The notes below the pieces were generated by a model, which saw nothing but the letters and a program-made list of their open reading frames with translations, was not told the DNA's origin and made no database searches. A stretch of DNA of 64,000 nucleotides from Mantamonas sphyraenae. Taxonomy: Eukaryota; CRuMs; Mantamonadidae. Below, one piece after another: positions 12,501 to 22,900 of the stretch (within the stretch, counting starts at the first letter, position 1; the number at the start of each line of letters is the position of its first letter). The stretch lies in NCBI GenBank assembly GCA_026936335.1, contig JAPMXV010000033.1, positions 62,001 to 126,000 of the forward strand. The letters are read 5' to 3'. Both the position numbers and the translations under genes were made by a program.

Positions 12501-14037
12501 GCCTCTCTGCCTGTTCCGCCATCAACGCCATCAGCAGTTCCACGGTCATGGCAACACGCACCTCTGCCTCCATCTGCTCAAGCACTGCGTTCTCCTCAAA
12601 GCCCACGTCCAACACCTGGTTCAACAGCGCCACATATGGAAACAGCCTGTTCAGGTGCTCATCATGGAAGCTCATAAACAGCGCGACCAGCGCGTCCTGC
12701 CGCGTTTGTCGCTCCCTGCGCATTGCCTCGCTGTCCCCTTTGGCCCCTTGGCCACCCGCTGCAATCTTTGCCAAAGCACTGCGTGCATCCGTGCCTTCTC
12801 CTCTTCCACTCTCCTCCTCCTCCCACTGCGATGTCGCAAAGTCGGCGCCTGCAAACTGCACCACCGCCGTTCCGCCGTAAACCACTCCGAGCTCGTCAGC
12901 CTCCGCCACAAGCACATCCTCTCCTCCCGCTGTCGTCTCTTCCTCCCGGCCCCACTCGTCTCCATACACCTCGTCACCCATGTCCAGTTCCAGCAACGCA
13001 TCCTCTGCCTCTTCGTCCAACAGTGCATCGTCCACCCATTCCTCCTCCTCGTCCTCCTCCACGCCCTCCTGCGTTTCATCCGCCCAATCCTCCCCTGTCG
13101 ATGCGTCCACAAGCACATTGTCCTCCTGCTCAATTGATTTGCGCGTTGTTACCGTCCCTGCTCGTCCTCCAAACAGCAGGGTGTCAAACACGTCCTGGAA
13201 TGCCGCAAACGCCTCTCCCTGTCGCACCTCGTTGGGAGCACGTGCACCCCCTTCCAACCACATGAGCCCATTGGCGATGGACTCGCTCCTCGCACGTGCC
13301 TCCTTGCACACGCTGCGCTTGCCCAGGCCGTCTGCCCCTTCCAGAACCAGCATCAGGTTGGTTTGGCCCTCCACCAGCCGCTCCACACACCCAACCAGCA
13401 CCTCCACCTCTGCTTCCCGTCCATACAAACGCCCTGTCTCCTCGTAAACGCTCTCCTTCTCCTCCAAATAGTCTCGGTACGCTTCGTACATCGCCTCATG
13501 CTCGGGTATCTCGCCAGCACCGTCCACCTCCTCCCACACCTCCTCCTCTTCCACCAGCTCCACGTTGCTTCCTGCCTCTCTCTGTGCTTTCATCCTCCGC
13601 CCGGCCTTGCGTGGCCCTTCCTCTGCGTCATCCGAGTCCGAGTCGCTGTCCCCCACCATATGAAGCTCCTCCTGCGCCTCGGGGTGAGTGTAGCGATGTT
13701 GAATCAGCGTGCTGCTAAACCCGTCACCTGCGTCCTCCCACACTTCCATGTCCTCCTCGTCCACGTCTTCCCACACCTCGGTGTCTTCCACCTGCGCCTG
13801 CGTCCTTGATCCCGTCGTCGTCTGTCCTCCGTCCACAAAGTCGCCCAGGTCCGTGTCTCCCAGCTTCGTCAGCCAGTCTCGATCACGCCTCAACGCTCGC
13901 TCCGCCGCCGCCTGCTGTGCATGCATCGCCGACTTGAGTGCATTCGCCTGTCGTAGCGCTTCCTGTGTGCGCTGCGTTTTCCCTCCTCCCGTTTCGTTTT
14001 CCTCCTCCTCGTCATGCTCGTCGTCGAAACGCAACAT
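9547..14037 (-). CDS. Large AAA-ATPase/TPR-like protein resembling the C-terminal part of soluble adenylyl cyclase
   Basis: Single exon, 1496 residues. The first ~205 residues are very acidic (EDVDEEDMEVWEDAGDGF). A Walker A-like loop GADGLGKRSV sits near residue 235, with Arg where Ser/Thr is usual, so nucleotide binding is uncertain. A ~170-residue acidic insert follows. A Walker B-like strand HTVLVMHNIQWMDEAS lies near residue 520. The remaining ~950 residues are helical and TPR-like with a poly-Ser linker (nt 11129-11160). This order of AAA_16-type ATPase and long helical repeat is known from ADCY10-type cyclases and related regulators, but no class III cyclase domain is present. Start: the first ATG of the frame (MLRFDDEHDEEEENE); upstream extension would need GTG. 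The function is not known; a ciliary or signalling scaffold is only a guess. Confidence 0.75.
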   Translation of the reverse strand: MLRFDDEHDEEEENETGGGKTQRTQEALRQANALKSAMHAQQAAAERALRRDRDWLTKLGDTDLGDFVDGGQTTTGSRTQAQVEDTEVWEDVDEEDMEVWEDAGDGFSSTLIQHRYTHPEAQEELHMVGDSDSDSDDAEEGPRKAGRRMKAQREAGSNVELVEEEEVWEEVDGAGEIPEHEAMYEAYRDYLEEKESVYEETGRLYGREAEVEVLVGCVERLVEGQTNLMLVLEGADGLGKRSVCKEARARSESIANGLMWLEGGARAPNEVRQGEAFAAFQDVFDTLLFGGRAGTVTTRKSIEQEDNVLVDASTGEDWADETQEGVEEDEEEEWVDDALLDEEAEDALLELDMGDEVYGDEWGREEETTAGGEDVLVAEADELGVVYGGTAVVQFAGADFATSQWEEEESGRGEGTDARSALAKIAAGGQGAKGDSEAMRRERQTRQDALVALFMSFHDEHLNRLFPYVALLNQVLDVGFEENAVLEQMEAEVRVAMTVELLMALMAEQAERQHTVLVMHNIQWMDEASMGLLRAIAQKVPAMLVVASMLPNRGEQWQQEVAGARECMFAKLSTLSGEEAHEMLHSQCHMQLRLHSDVGAQLEGLAQGSPLHLTQLRLWLRQQIRFGAICGDVLSGSDASEEGVAEVSGMRTEGVPGSLTALLEQRMSEPLLHASTRYVLQLMAVMGMQTSFRQLAWTYILSRSGPDAPQPHPEPAALRSVLSVHVRVLCRMGILELVEEAKGEADATVGDLSDGSRVAFVHHRLRDVCVAQTDAETTRMMHACAACFYEEAYAGELAVQALPTQRELGRTVPRALRPLRLWLGRLAHHWWRHDTLCVPAVRYMELAAMQAVHMNQVARAATLWSELVNATEAKTLEEQVKDPALKEFVQQRRACWYGLLADCYVDTREMTYAEIMYREALVQAKANDKLVLTTLYSLGSSIADIGKSTTSWFGGFGGGSSSSSSSSSSSSSESSQAQGNTVADFDQVALSPTQSTYNGRRTGSQAIDGELDTRAVLRAMATASAEVGLAQTWRMQYRSQGTVRTAVEALESAVKELQRNKAPLCGVMVRAMAELVLLECSSSSNGGVSKAQGWSKRMLAVLDAVAKHADDAFWSTAGRKAVYEVWPVSNSLRAYAYACSGYQQLSNGEAHSAVVLLNDARQLADANRNDRLWATVSLLLGLLKQWNGAEEESTLLLRSVMRRCAGTSHKHAGDAAILRTRRHMERDAMVRMVAVLQLRNLILASRMDEALALLDLLKGTCDEPSTREHALEGWLTDVVLSDTCFVANTHACSAYVHLYRGEYKLALQECARAMAALARRTEALSLLDMHAYHMVCETLVRTMERKSVRVQALMQSGEKAERRQALANQILVIKKELGAVLRAVQELSDQFRMASLVAILWRQVAQAVLSRSTQFSGANTRTERATEVLVSLQQAQTELEALGLYADYEMAVLRWEIGRQMERCGVAGADMQMAEARDVFALKLGNEWMVDKVDRG
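11129..11160 (+). repeat. (CTG)n repeat encoding poly-Ser on minus
   Basis: A CTG/CTA trinucleotide run encodes a Ser linker in the AAA/TPR protein. A second, similar run at 14318-14342 encodes poly-Ser in the C-terminal part of the TBC protein. Confidence 0.85.
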
Positions 14038-14081
14038 CGTTTGTTGTGTTGGCGCTGGGGCCCACAGTGCTGTGCATTCGC

Positions 14082-16462
14082 CTACAACAGTACACACGCC
14101 TCACAACACTCTCCCTCTTGCTCCTGCTGCTTGCGCTGTCCACCCAGCAAGGGTCGCTTCATGCTGTTTCCTGCGTCGTCGTCATCCTCAGTGTGCGTCA
14201 CAACCTCGCCAATGTGTCGCAGGGCTGCTTCCGCCTGGTATGCGCCCTGGTACTGTCCTGGAGTGATGGGCGATGCTGCCGGCGATCCAGCGCCGTGACT
14301 CGACACACGCACTGGTGTGCTGCTGCTGCTGCTGCTGCTGCTCTTTTCGGTATCGGCCGCCGCCTGTCCTGCAAACACCTCCAGCGCCGTCGGCTGCAGC
14401 TTCATCAGTTCATGAAACTCTGAAAAGTCAAGGTGTCCGTTGCTGTCCATGTCCATGTTTACAAACAGCTTCTGGGCATACTCCTGGGTCATCTGCTCGC
14501 GTTGTTCGCGTTCCGTTTCGTCCTCACCAGGCACGTGCAAGCCAAGTCGGTGCACACACTGCATCAGCGTCACAAATTCTCCATCTCCAAGGTCTCACTG
14601 TTGTCCTGGTCAAACGTCCGGAACAGCGCCTCCAGCTTCTCTTCGCTGTCCCCTCGCACAAACAGCGACAGGCCCGTCATCAGCTCCCGGAACGTCACCA
14701 CCCCGTCCCCGTTGGCATCAAATGCGTTCCACAGTGCGTGCATCAGTGTGTCGTTCCCGTCGCCGTGGTCGCTCCACTCTGGCCGCACGCTTGTCAGCAC
14801 ACTGGCAAATTGCTCGTACACGACGCCCTTCTCCTCTTCATCTTCCTCCTCGTCCTCCTCGTCCTCCTCGTCCTCCTCGTCCTCCTCGTCCTCTTCATCC
14901 TCCTCGTCTTCCTCGTCCTCCTCTTTCTTCCCTTTCTTGTTTCGCTTCTTGCTCGCGCACAGCGCGTCAAAGTCGTCGTGCAGCAGCATGAGTTCGTCGC
15001 GCGTAAAGTGAGTGCGTCGCTGCAGCTGCAACACCTGGCGGCGCACGCTAAGTGCACTCGACTGCTGTTTGATGCGGTGCATGTGATCCCTGAGCGCATG
15101 TGCCTCCTGCGCGTGGTCCAGCTCAAATCCGTACATCGCATCCACAAACGCCTGTCCGTCGTGCCACACCACCTGTTGACTGCGCAGAATGCCCAGCATC
15201 TCGCCCGACGTTTGGCATTCCTCCAGTGCCGGAGCAACCGTCGACAGAGTGGCCAGACACGCTCGCAGCAGTGCATCTTGCCCGTCGACAAACACACAGT
15301 CCCACACGCGAGCCACCGTCGTTGGGGGCAGTGTAGTCGTCATCACACACAGCATCCAGGGTGTGGCCAACACCTCCATCAGCACACCCAGCGACTGCAT
15401 TTTCCTGTGGAGCGTCGGCAGGTGTTGTGCCACCAGTTCATCCAGGCGAGCAAGCATGGCTTGGCATTTGGTCAGCGAACGCGCGTACAGGTGGCTCAGC
15501 TTGTGGTGACACAGTGCGTTCATCATCCAGAATGTGTTTTCCTCCACCACCTGCGGCTTGTCGCGGAACTGCGGGTCATGGCTCAGCACCAACAAGAAGA
15601 ACCCCGCCACAAAGTTCATGCTCTGTGCATAGCCCTCGCGCACATGTTGCACACTCAATGCTTGCAACACACGCTGCAGTGCTTGCACCTGCCACGACTC
15701 GCTGTCTGCAAACGCATCCACCTCGGGGAAGGTGCGCAGAAGGTCCCGCATGATCACTTCGTTGTCCGCGCACTGCTTGCTCGCACGCGCACGCAGCATG
15801 GCGTACGATTCGCCGTACTTTTCCGCATCCATCTGCAGGCGACTCACCCCAAGCGTTTGCATCCATACACGCACCCTGTGTGTTCCGCTCATGCTCCCAC
15901 GGATGCGCTCGTGCAGTTCCCCGTGTGCAGCCCACCCCGACGCGCGCCAAAACGCCTCCTCGCCTGCCTGTGCCTCTCGCTGGTACTGTGCTTCCACCAG
16001 CGAGTAGCTCTGTGTGTCCAATGGCAGCGCAAACCCAAAGTTCAGCTCGTCCGGGGGTGCCCCCTGCGGTGTGCGCGGCGGCGTCGACACAAAACTCGAC
16101 ACGTTGCTCGCATCGTTCTCCGCCACCTGCAGATGCGACACATTCGTCTTCACCAGCAGCTTTGCCTCTCCTCCCGATTGCTTCTTCTTGTTCTTCTTCT
16201 TGCCCATGGTGCCCACCTGTCCTGCAGGCGTCTCGGGTGTCTGTGGCGCCTCTGCTGGCGGGCCGTCCACGCTCAGCACGGAATTGTCCACCAGTTCCTC
16301 CCACTCCGTGTCACTCGGCGTGCTCGGCAGGAAACTCGACTCATCTTGAACCGACGTACGACTCGTGTCTCCACCACCTGTGCCGTTTCGCTCGGGTGTC
16401 GACGACGATGTCGGCCCACTCGAGGCAATCGACGCGCTGCTAGTGTCGTTCGTGCTGCTCAT
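14082..16462 (-). CDS. TBC-domain Rab-GAP with three EF-hands, one-base frame break inside EF-hand 2
   Basis: This is a Rab GTPase-activating protein expected to act in membrane traffic under Ca2+ control. After a Ser/Thr-rich N-terminus comes a TBC domain (about residues 185-445). It has both dual-finger motifs: IMRDLLRTFPEV (arginine finger) and GYAQSMNF (glutamine finger). A run of Glu/Asp follows (nt 14830-14925). Three EF-hands come next: DANGDGVVTFRE; DQDNSETLEM, cut by a stop; and DMDSNGHLDFSE in the other frame. One extra C near 14579 would restore Glu at loop position 12 and join the frames, giving ~793 residues. I chose the ATG at 16462; an ATG at 16543 is also in frame but overlaps the neighbour's stop codon. 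TBC1D8/9 proteins pair TBC with EF-hands too, but no GRAM domain is seen here. Confidence 0.82.
14830..14925 (+). repeat. CTC/CGT trinucleotide-rich repeat encoding poly-Glu/Asp on minus
   Basis: Imperfect 9-bp units (tcctcctcg) repeat about ten times and give an EEDEEDEED run between the TBC domain and the EF-hands. Confidence 0.9.
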
Positions 16463-16539
16463 AGGCGTGGCCACACCGGCGCCCACTTCCGACGCTCGGC
16501 AAACCATACCAAGCCACCGTTGTCCAAAACATTGTGCGT

Positions 16540-19500
16540 TCATTGAGCGTGTTCGTCCACTGGGTGACCTCCAAACGACGACGAATCACTCGTCGATTTG
16601 CGCGGCGCCTTGTACGGTGAATCACTCTGCGTGCCCGTGCCCGTGCTCGTCTGCGTGTGTGTCCTGGACCCATCTCCACCTTGCTTGGCTGCCCAGTCCA
16701 CCGTCACGTGACGCATGTCCTCCTTGTCCGGCAGACGCTTGACACGAGCGTGTGATCTACGCTTGATGCGCAGGCGGAACACCTCATCGTACAGCGCCAC
16801 CACGAGGGGCACAAACACATAGGCAACCCACAGGGCCCATAGAGGCGCAGGAACATTGCCCAGGGTGTCCATTCCCACGCCAATGTTGCTCAGGCCTGCG
16901 ATGGCCGTGAACCAGCCGTTGATCACATGGACACGGTCCCGATCGACCACGGGTGCGTTGTGTTGCATCGGACCAGCACGAGAAGGCTGGGTCGCACGCA
17001 TGGGTTGCGCCAGACACAGCACCAAGATCACCACACCTGCAACCGAATGCACCCTGCTCAGGTGCACTCGCAGCGTCAATGCAATCACCACAATGCCTGC
17101 TACCACAAAGGCAAATCCCACCGCGTGCATGCGCATGTGCCACTTCACCGCACGTGGCGTGCTGCGCTTTCGCCGCGTAGCCACCTTTTTGTCTTTCAGA
17201 AACATGGCGTGGTAGCGCACCAGAAACGCAGACGGGAACACAAACAGACACCATCCAATGGCCATTAGGATGCCGTGGATCACGCGTCCGTCCACAGAGT
17301 CAAGTACGTCCCCTGTTTTCAGGTCGATCCTGACAAACTCCCTGTCCGTAGCCATGTGCTGCACAAAGTCGTCGGTTATGCCAAACGCCACAATGATCCC
17401 ATTGACGCCATTCTCTACGCTCTGATCCGTCGTCTCGTTTGCCTTGAGCGGGCGCCGGAAGCGGATCGACGTCGACGTGGCGGTCTGCGTCGCCGCTGTT
17501 TCCAGCAGCGAGAACCGTCCACCGGCCACTTCGTCCTTTGGAGGGCGTCAAGTAGCCCTTGCCCACATGGTCTTCCACGATGGCAGTGGCGGTGGTGTCG
17601 TCTACCCAGCCCACCACAATGTCTGCCTGCTGCATGCCATCGTCTGTCGGGTTGAATCCGATGCCAACCCATCCTTTGGTTGGACACGTCACAGACATGT
17701 CCAACACCGAGGTGTCGATGGCCCAGCGCAACGTGCAGCGTCCTTGCAGCACGCTTGCAGTCAACCGCAAGTCGGCGCCCGCGGCATCCAGACCCTTTGC
17801 ATTTGCACTCTCGGGCGTCAATGACGAATGATACAGGAAAGCATTGCGAGGCAGATTCCTAAGACCGGTGTTGCGTTGAATCACGGCGCTGAGGGTGCTG
17901 CTCTCGATAAACTCGCGTTCCGTGGCAGTGTACGTGTCCCCTTCGTACCAGAAGCGGTCTCCGTCACGCAGCACGGTGTACATGTGCTTGGTGGCCACGT
18001 GGAACAGTGAACCCAGCGAGCTTTCCTTTGTATAGTGTTTCTCTGCCAGTCCACCTGCATATGCATCGATGTCGGCGACGGATGTGTACAGGTTTTGCAG
18101 CGCCGAGATCATTGCCGGATCGTCTGTGATTTGATCCACTGTGCTCACAGGCGTCAACCCGTACGCCTGACGAAGCACGTTGTACGCAGGGATGCCGTGT
18201 TCGCGGCCCCTGTTTATGTTGAGCGCGGCAAGGTCGTGCCCGCCACCAAACCCCGGACGCCCAAACAGAAAGTTGCGCATGTCATCGATGAGAAAGGTGT
18301 CGACTTGGCCTTGCCTGTCCAGCATTGGTCCCAGCAGCAGGTCGTCGATGCCCCTGGACACTGCGTCTGGGTTGTAAAAGACATCGCGCAGCAGGTAGCC
18401 CGAATGAGTGGCAATCGTTCCCTCCTGGTTGAGTCTGGCCAGCCACGAGTTGATCTGCAGAAAGGTGAGTGTGAGTTTGAGTGTGAGTGTGAGAATGGGG
18501 CGGTACTATCCGCCGCGGGATCGTTTCAATCGACGACCGGCTACGCACCTCGCTGTGGCCGTAGCGGAACACGCTGGCACCCATGGCGTTTTCCATTCCA
18601 GCGTTCACGTTTGCCTTGTAGCCTGTGTAAGCAGGCAGGCGTTCGCCCAGAAGCACCGGAACGTATTCGTTGACGGTGATGGATTGCATGATGCCGATCA
18701 CGAGACGCCGTGCTTCCTGGTACAGTTGTTCGTCTCCCCAGGTGGGGTTTGCAGCAGCCAACACGTCACACAGACGGTTGTGCTCGCGCAGAAAGATCAC
18801 GTGCAGCGCTGTCAGCAGCGGATTCTCGTTTGCTCGGACGTCTCCAGCCACAAACACTGTGGGTATCACATGTGCCATGCGCCACGCGCCGGAGTGTCAG
18901 CCTCTATAGTGCAATTTTAATCCAACCATTACGGTCTGCACCGGAAACTTACGTTCTGTGTCTGGTTTGCGGCCTGGATTGTCGTTCGGCAGGCCAAAGG
19001 TGTTTCGAGGCAGCAGTTCACCAGCCACGGCATTTGTGGTGGACCGCAACTTGCCTCCTTGCAACGACCGCAAGGTGGCAGCTCTCGATTGCGTGTGGCC
19101 GTAGATGTGAGACGCGTCAATGTACGACGAAGCCTGGTTGAGTTGTTGCCGCGGCGAGCTCCCAGCCGCATACATGGTGCGGATCTGCGAGATTACGGAT
19201 GTGTTGGAACACAGAGGATCAAAGTACTGTGGGATTTGGGCGACCATTGCGTGCGTGTGGGGTCGTGTGTGAGCTGTTGGCGAAGCTGTTGAAGGACTCA
19301 GGCGCAAGCCTTCTTTTCCTTCTTCCCGACGTTTTCTCACCACTCCGGCGATCTATGGGCTGGCTTCTGTCATTGCATACCTCGTCACACACGGGAACGG
19401 GGATGTCACAACGCTCTGAAGAATTCATCGAAGCCAGAGTGATGTCGTGTGCCAAGAACTGGCCAAAAAAGGCGATCATTCTGTGTTGCGCGTCAGCTCT

Positions 19501-19845
19501 CCGGAGACAAATGGGTAGCCGTTTTTCCAGCCGCTCTCCCTGGTGCACTTACGTGGACTTGTCTGTGGCTGTGACGTATGAGTCTGTGGTGCCGCGGAGG
19601 ACAAAGAGCTCATTGCTTATGGTGCGTGGGTTGGGCAGGTTCTTTGTGGCGTTCCCTCGCGGTTCTGAGATTCCGTCGTCGTAAGCGACCTGCGGAACCT
19701 TGATGCGCACAAAGGGCGTGCCAGCCTGGCCCCAATCCGGGTTGGCTTGGTTGTTGCCGCTTCCGTCGATCGATCGGTACTCGGCATGGGCGAAGAGGGC
19801 GCACAGGAGCAGCACGACGACCAAAGGTCGACACTCGCTGATCAT
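16540..19845 (-). CDS. Animal-type haem peroxidase-DOMON-cytochrome b561 fusion, copy 1
   Basis: Five exons: 19845-19553, 19480-19381, 19226-18953, 18856-18549 and 18454-16540; all junction phases agree. A signal peptide ([21 protein letters not shown]) is followed by an animal-type haem peroxidase (to ~525). It has distal His in GQFLAHDIT, catalytic Arg/Glu in DVRANE, proximal His in FRYGHSE and [15 protein letters not shown] domain follows (~555-690, [20 protein letters not shown]). A cytochrome b561 core (~715-880) keeps four candidate haem histidines ([31 protein letters not shown]). The tail is Ser/Thr-rich and cytoplasmic. Predicted role: a membrane peroxidase whose haems could pass electrons from the cytosol to the lumenal or outer face. 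One extra base in CC at 17535-17536 breaks the frame inside DOMON; without it the product is ~962 residues. Gene 19976-24860 is divergent. Confidence 0.88.
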
Positions 19846-19975
19846 GACACACGTGCAAGGAATGAATTGCGATAGGACTGTACAGGCGTGTGTGCAATGG
19901 CCGATGGCGTGTGTGTGTTTTGAGCGTTTGCTTGTCGTGCGTTTTGGCTGCGAGTGCGCGAGTGCGACCACAGCC
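19846..19975. promoter_or_regulatory. 130-bp divergent intergenic region between peroxidase copy 1 and the EPL1/PHD gene
   Basis: Only 130 bp separate the two start codons, so both promoters and 5' UTRs must fit here or overlap the genes. It is T/G-rich on plus. No TATA box or other core element is obvious. The regulatory role is inferred from position only. Confidence 0.4.
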
Positions 19976-22900
19976 ATGGCCAAGCGCAAGCGGGACGAAG
20001 CATTGGAAGACGATGCCTCGTCGCAAGCGGCGTCGACGGACAGCGCAGCACCCGAACGCAAACGTGCTGTGCCGTCGTCGCCTAAGAAGCAGCGCAAAAA
20101 GGCCGGTGCGGGGACGTCGGCAAACGGCGTGTCATCGGCTGGATCACCCAAAAAGCGACCGCCGAGCAGCGCCAGCAAACGAAGCAAGAGCAGCAGCAAG
20201 AGCAGCAGCAAGAGCAGCAGCAAGAACAGCAGCAAGGACAGCAAGAGCAGTAGCAAGAGTAGTACTCCTAAACGCAAGGGAAGCACCAGCAGCGGCGGGA
20301 GCACGAGCAAAGATGGCCAGAGCAAGCGCAAGGCGAGCGGGGGTAGCAGCAAGAACAAAAGCGCGCGAAACATCAAGTCGGGAAAAAGCGCGCCAAAGGT
20401 CGGGACGCCTAGTACACCGAAAGGCAAGGACGGCACGGAGAACAAGAGCAGCAACAAGAATGGAAGCAGCAAGAGTAAGTCCAAACCAAAGCCGAAGAGC
20501 AGCAAGAGCAGCAGCAAGAGCGGTAGCAAGGCCCGGAGCAGCGAGAGCAAGAACCGAAAGCGCAAGAAGCGCGACCGCAGCCGCGACCGCAAGAAGAAGA
20601 GCAGCAGCAGTGGCGACAATGACAACAACGGCCACGGGGGTGGCACTGGTGGACAGCAGGAGACCATTGTACACAGTGACGCCGGGCAACTGCTCGCCAA
20701 AACACTCCAGGAGCTGCGCAAGACACACGCGGCATCCAAGAGCTCCGGCATCCCTGCGTTTATCTCACCTGCACCAGCACAGCTGCGTCGCATGACGTCG
20801 TACTCGCAGCTGTCTTCGCAGGACAGCGTGGGTAGCGACTCGCCGCTGGCTCGAATCACACAGGGCAGCAACCTGTACGGAAGGAAACGGCGGCGCGGGC
20901 GTAGGGTGCGTCCCGTGGTGGAGGAACCTATGGTTGTGGCAGACACGTCTGTGCAGCTGCCCGACGACAATTCGGTGGCCGAGAGTGAGGCCGACGGCGC
21001 GGAAGCACACACGTCAGACGACGCCGACGGCCTGTCCGGACTCGGCCTGTACACAGGAGGTGACCACGCGCACAATCGACTCAAGGTGCGTGCCAAACCA
21101 CTGGACATTGAGCGTGCGCTGCCCATTGTCTTTACGGAGGAGCGGGAAGGAGAGTCACCGAGGCCTGTGCAAGCGTTTGGCTCGTTTGACGAGGCGACGG
21201 GCAACGTGCTGCCCGAACTCATGGACGGCACGCTTCAAAGTGTGGATTTGGAGGGCGAGTTGCAGTTTGTGAGCAGCGACATGCGCTTCCACCCACAGAT
21301 GCAAAAGACGGTCACGTCCAAGGTCAACCGTCAGACGATTCCCATTCCCAACGTGCACGTGAACAGCGAGTACGTGGCTCGTGGTGGCTTCCGCATGCCC
21401 AAACGGGGCTACATCAAAGACACCTTTGCGTACTCGGAGCGGGATATTGCTGAGAATGCGTACGATCTGGACAGCGACGACGAAGAATGGCGCAGCATGC
21501 ATACCTTTCCCGCCCAGGCGCTCGGCGACCATTGCGACACACACACGGAAATGCGCACACGCAGCGCCAAGATGAGTGCGGGTCAGAGTGGCCAAGGAGG
21601 ACGCGGCAAGCAGAAGGCGACCCCGGCACCCCTGTTTCCCATGAGTGCCAATGTGTTTGAACGCATAGTCTCGTTGCTGGAGAAACAAAACTACCAGCAA
21701 GCACTCAAGTTCAAGTGGCAGCGCTACGAAATGCTTGAGCTGATGCGTGTGGAAGCGGACAAGGCAAGGCTGCTGGCGGATACGGTGCGGCAGCGGGAAA
21801 AGAACAAGCGACGGGAGCTGGAAGTGCGTCGAGAGCTGTTTCTGCGTCAAGCGGTGGATATGGGTCTGGTGTCTGCGCGCGAGGAGCTGAAACGCATCGT
21901 GCGCAAGCGTGAGGAGATGCGCGTGCAACAGAGCAACTGGTCGCGCAAGCACAAGCGCTACATGGATCAGCACACAAAGGGCGCGCCTGAAGAGGTCTAC
22001 TTTCTTCCGCCCGAGAGTCTGATGATGATTGAAGCCACACCCGAGGCGACAGCAGACGGGAGCGGCCAGAAACGGGCCGAGGGTGGCGACGCTGGAGGCA
22101 GCGGCACAGCGGTGGCACAGACAAGGAGAGTGGCCACGGGGCGACACAGAGCAAGGTCGTGGTCAGCAGCAAGGGCAAGTCGATCCTGTCGCACGACGAA
22201 CACGGACGACCTGTAAAGGCATACCCGGACGATGCTTGCTGCATCTGCTACGGCACAGACACGCAGGTGAACGACAGGCTGGTGTACTGCAGCGAATGTG
22301 ACATTTGCGTGCACGAAACTTGCTACGGGGTGTCTCGGGAGGGGGATAGTGAGGCCGACTTTGTCTGCCAACGATGCGCCCAGGCGGGCAAAGACGCACA
22401 GGTGCAATGTGCGCTGTGTCCGGTGCCCTCGGGGGCGTTTAAACGTCTGGGGAAGGACAAGTGGGTGCACGTGGTGTGTGTGCTCTGGACACAGGGGATG
22501 AAGTTTGGCCGGCCAAGCAAGCTGGACCAGATCGGAGGCCTGCCTGGGGTAAGCAAGCGGGTGCTGAATAAGATGTGCTATCTGTGCGGACAGCAAACGG
22601 GTGCATGTCTGCGCTGTCAACGCTCTTCATGCAAGCGCATGTATCACGTGACGTGTGCGCTGCTCAACAAGTTTCATCTGAATCTGCCTCCGAAAAGCGG
22701 CAAGGTGTTCTTCAGTGAGGCGGACATGCGCAGCGGGGCGGTGCCGTGCCACTCGTTCTGCCACGAGCACGCCGTCAACTACACGGGCGACGTGTACACG
22801 GACGAACACAACGAGGTGGCTCTGTTTGTGGACACGCTGGACATGAGCAGCGGCGAGAACTGGAGGCGACGTCAGCGGCGTGTGCGCGACGCCCAACAGC

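Noticed and set aside
14082-14573. Separate small EF-hand gene
   Set aside because: Its start overlaps the TBC stop and one base restores a canonical EF-hand loop, so it is the C-terminal part of the TBC gene.
14273-16546. 757-residue plus-strand frame opposite the TBC gene
   Set aside because: His/Gln/Arg/Leu-rich composition with poly-Leu from the CTC repeat; the minus strand has clear TBC and EF-hand motifs.
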